Below, piece by piece: positions 5,776-6,929 of a stretch of 6,929 nt of DNA. Made by a program: the position numbers and the translations under genes. Position 1 is the stretch's first letter. The number at the start of each line of letters is the position of its first letter. The stretch spans positions 1-6,929 of the forward strand of contig VBMM01000078.1 in the NCBI GenBank assembly GCA_005878415.1. The letters run 5' to 3'. The DNA comes from Methanobacteriota archaeon (GTDB lineage: Archaea; Thermoplasmatota; Thermoplasmata; RBG-16-68-12). The notes beneath the pieces are model-generated. The model searched no databases. It saw only the letters and a program-made list of their open reading frames with translations, and had not been told where the DNA came from.

Positions 5776-6735
5776 CTATCGTGAGGCTTTGCGCTTCATC
5801 ACGCCGTGGGCCGCGTCCACGATGTCCTCGGCGGTCAGTCCGTACTTCCGAAGCAGCTCGTCTGATTCTCCGCTCTCGCCGAACACATCCTGAACGCCGA
5901 CGTATGCCATCGGGACGGGATGGTTCGCCGCGACCACGCTCGCGATCGCGCCTCCGATCCCGTGGACGACCGTGTGCTCTTCCGCGGTCACGATTCCCCC
6001 CGTCTCCCGCGCGGCCCGATCGATCGTCGCGACGTCGATCGGCTTGACCGTGGACAGGTTGATCACGCGCGCCTTGATCCCGGCCCGCTTCAGCGACTCC
6101 GCCGCTTCGAGGCAGCGGGCCACCATGAGTCCGCAGCCGATCAGGGTGACGTCGGAGCCGTCCCGAAGGACGCGCGCTCGTCCGATTGCGAAGTCGTCAT
6201 CCGGCGACGTGATCGTCGGGACGTTCGTGCGGGAGAAACGGCAATAGACCGGGCCGTTCATCTCGGCGGCAGCGTCGACGCACTTCGCGGTCTCCGGGCC
6301 GTCGGCCGGCACGAGGACCGTCATCCGCGGGATGCCGCGCATGAGTGCGATGTCTTCGTTGATCTGGTGCGTCGCGCCGTCCGGGCCGACGCTCAACCCC
6401 GCATGGGAGCAGAAGATCTTCACGTTCAGGTTCGTGTAGGCGACGTTCTGCCGGATCACGTTGTACGTGTGCGCGCTGCCGAGGACGCTGTACGTCGCCG
6501 CGAACGCGAGCTTGCCCGCGGCCGCGAGGCCCGCCGCGACCGACACCATGTTCGGCTCCGCGATCCCGAGCTGGAAGAAGCGGTCCGGGAAGGCTTTCCC
6601 GAAGTCGATCGTCTTGATCGACTCCGTGGTGTCGGCGCCGACGACGACCACGTCGGGGTTGCGGCGGCCGAGTTCGACGAGCGCCTTGCCGAAGTACGAC
6701 CGCTGGCTCTCCGTCTTCCACGGACCTGCCGTCAA
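5776..6735 (-). CDS. Transketolase, C-terminal subunit (split enzyme)
   Basis: A 319-residue protein holding the pyrimidine-binding and C-terminal domains of thiamine-diphosphate transketolase, the usual length for the second half of the split enzyme. It transfers two-carbon ketol units between sugar phosphates in the cytoplasm. Visible motifs are VVVVGADTTESIKT (29-42), the cofactor-activating glutamate E60 in LGIAEPNM, FAATYSVL (78-85), CSHAGLSVGPDGATHQ (109-124) with H123, MTVLVPADGPE, then a C-terminal domain with ATIDRAARETGGIVTAEEHTV-like sequence, GIGGAIASV and DVFGESGES. The start is TTG at 6735, overlapping the stop of the N-terminal subunit in TTGA, with GGAGG seven bases ahead; no in-frame ATG is available nearby. 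The deoxyxylulose-5-phosphate synthase and pyruvate dehydrogenase families share this fold, but the paired short subunits fit transketolase better. Confidence 0.93.
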   Translation of the reverse strand: MTAGPWKTESQRSYFGKALVELGRRNPDVVVVGADTTESIKTIDFGKAFPDRFFQLGIAEPNMVSVAAGLAAAGKLAFAATYSVLGSAHTYNVIRQNVAYTNLNVKIFCSHAGLSVGPDGATHQINEDIALMRGIPRMTVLVPADGPETAKCVDAAAEMNGPVYCRFSRTNVPTITSPDDDFAIGRARVLRDGSDVTLIGCGLMVARCLEAAESLKRAGIKARVINLSTVKPIDVATIDRAARETGGIVTAEEHTVVHGIGGAIASVVAANHPVPMAYVGVQDVFGESGESDELLRKYGLTAEDIVDAAHGVMKRKASR

Positions 6736-6929
6736 ATCGCGGCCTCCTGGGCCTCCAGCTCCGCGAGGGCGAGCTTCAATTCCTCGTCGCTGGTCGCCGC
6801 CCCGTGGTACTTGATCTTGTTCTCCATGAAGGAGACGCCTTTCCCCTTCACCGTGCGGGCGACGATCACCGTTGGACGGCCGCGGGTGCGCTGCGCCTCC
6901 TCGATCGCGGCGAGGATCTGCCGGAAATC
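6732..6929 (-). CDS. Transketolase, N-terminal subunit, 3' end only
   Basis: Only the last 65 codons are inside the window; the gene begins beyond the right edge. The visible part contains GRPTVIVARTVKGKGVSFME and YHGAATSDEELKLALAELE, which match the end of the thiamine-diphosphate-binding domain of split transketolases. There the TVKGKGVSFMEN stretch precedes a Trp-His-Gly motif; a Tyr replaces the Trp here. The stop overlaps the TTG start of the C-terminal subunit by four bases, so the two halves of one enzyme are made from the same message, presumably in balanced amounts. Confidence 0.92.
   Translation of the reverse strand, partial: DFRQILAAIEEAQRTRGRPTVIVARTVKGKGVSFMENKIKYHGAATSDEELKLALAELEAQEAAI

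Overview
This window is GC-rich, densely packed DNA that most resembles an uncultured archaeon, probably a GC-rich Thermoplasmatota lineage. The organism is inferred from gene content and start-site style only. The pointers are a winged-helix regulator with C-terminal membrane helices, a split two-subunit transketolase, a short TalC-type transaldolase, and weak TATA-like boxes about 25-30 bp ahead of some start codons that lack a ribosome binding site. No marker gene or rRNA is present.

Layout. (1) Positions 1-1859, minus strand: a regulator-led operon running off the left edge. It holds a membrane-anchored winged-helix protein, a four-helix membrane protein with a C-terminal DUF4129 domain, and a truncated two-helix membrane protein started by a TTG codon behind a strong GGAGG. 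This looks like the accessory end of a MoxR / DUF58 / DUF4129 cluster. (2) Positions 1949-2116, minus: a likely small membrane-anchored protein. (3) Positions 2170-2817, minus: a transaldolase. (4) Positions 2938-4179, plus: an EntS-like MFS exporter, divergent from the transaldolase. (5) Positions 4216-4989 minus and 5110-5748 plus: a divergent pair of a DUF2182 polytopic membrane protein and a DUF1326 soluble protein, both carrying conserved Cys clusters. (6) Positions 5776-6929, minus: the C-terminal subunit of a split transketolase, translationally coupled to the tail of the N-terminal subunit, which runs off the right edge.

How the genes fit together. Transketolase and transaldolase supply the non-oxidative pentose phosphate interconversions and sit within about 3 kb of each other, with the transporter and the DUF2182/DUF1326 pair between them. 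The DUF2182/DUF1326 pair is the most intriguing part. Both families lack a firmly known function, and the two genes share one 120-bp divergent control region. The regulator/DUF4129 operon is probably an envelope-related system whose ATPase and DUF58 partners would lie beyond the left edge. There are no stretches over 300 bases without a gene; no tRNA, rRNA, CRISPR array or insertion sequence was seen.
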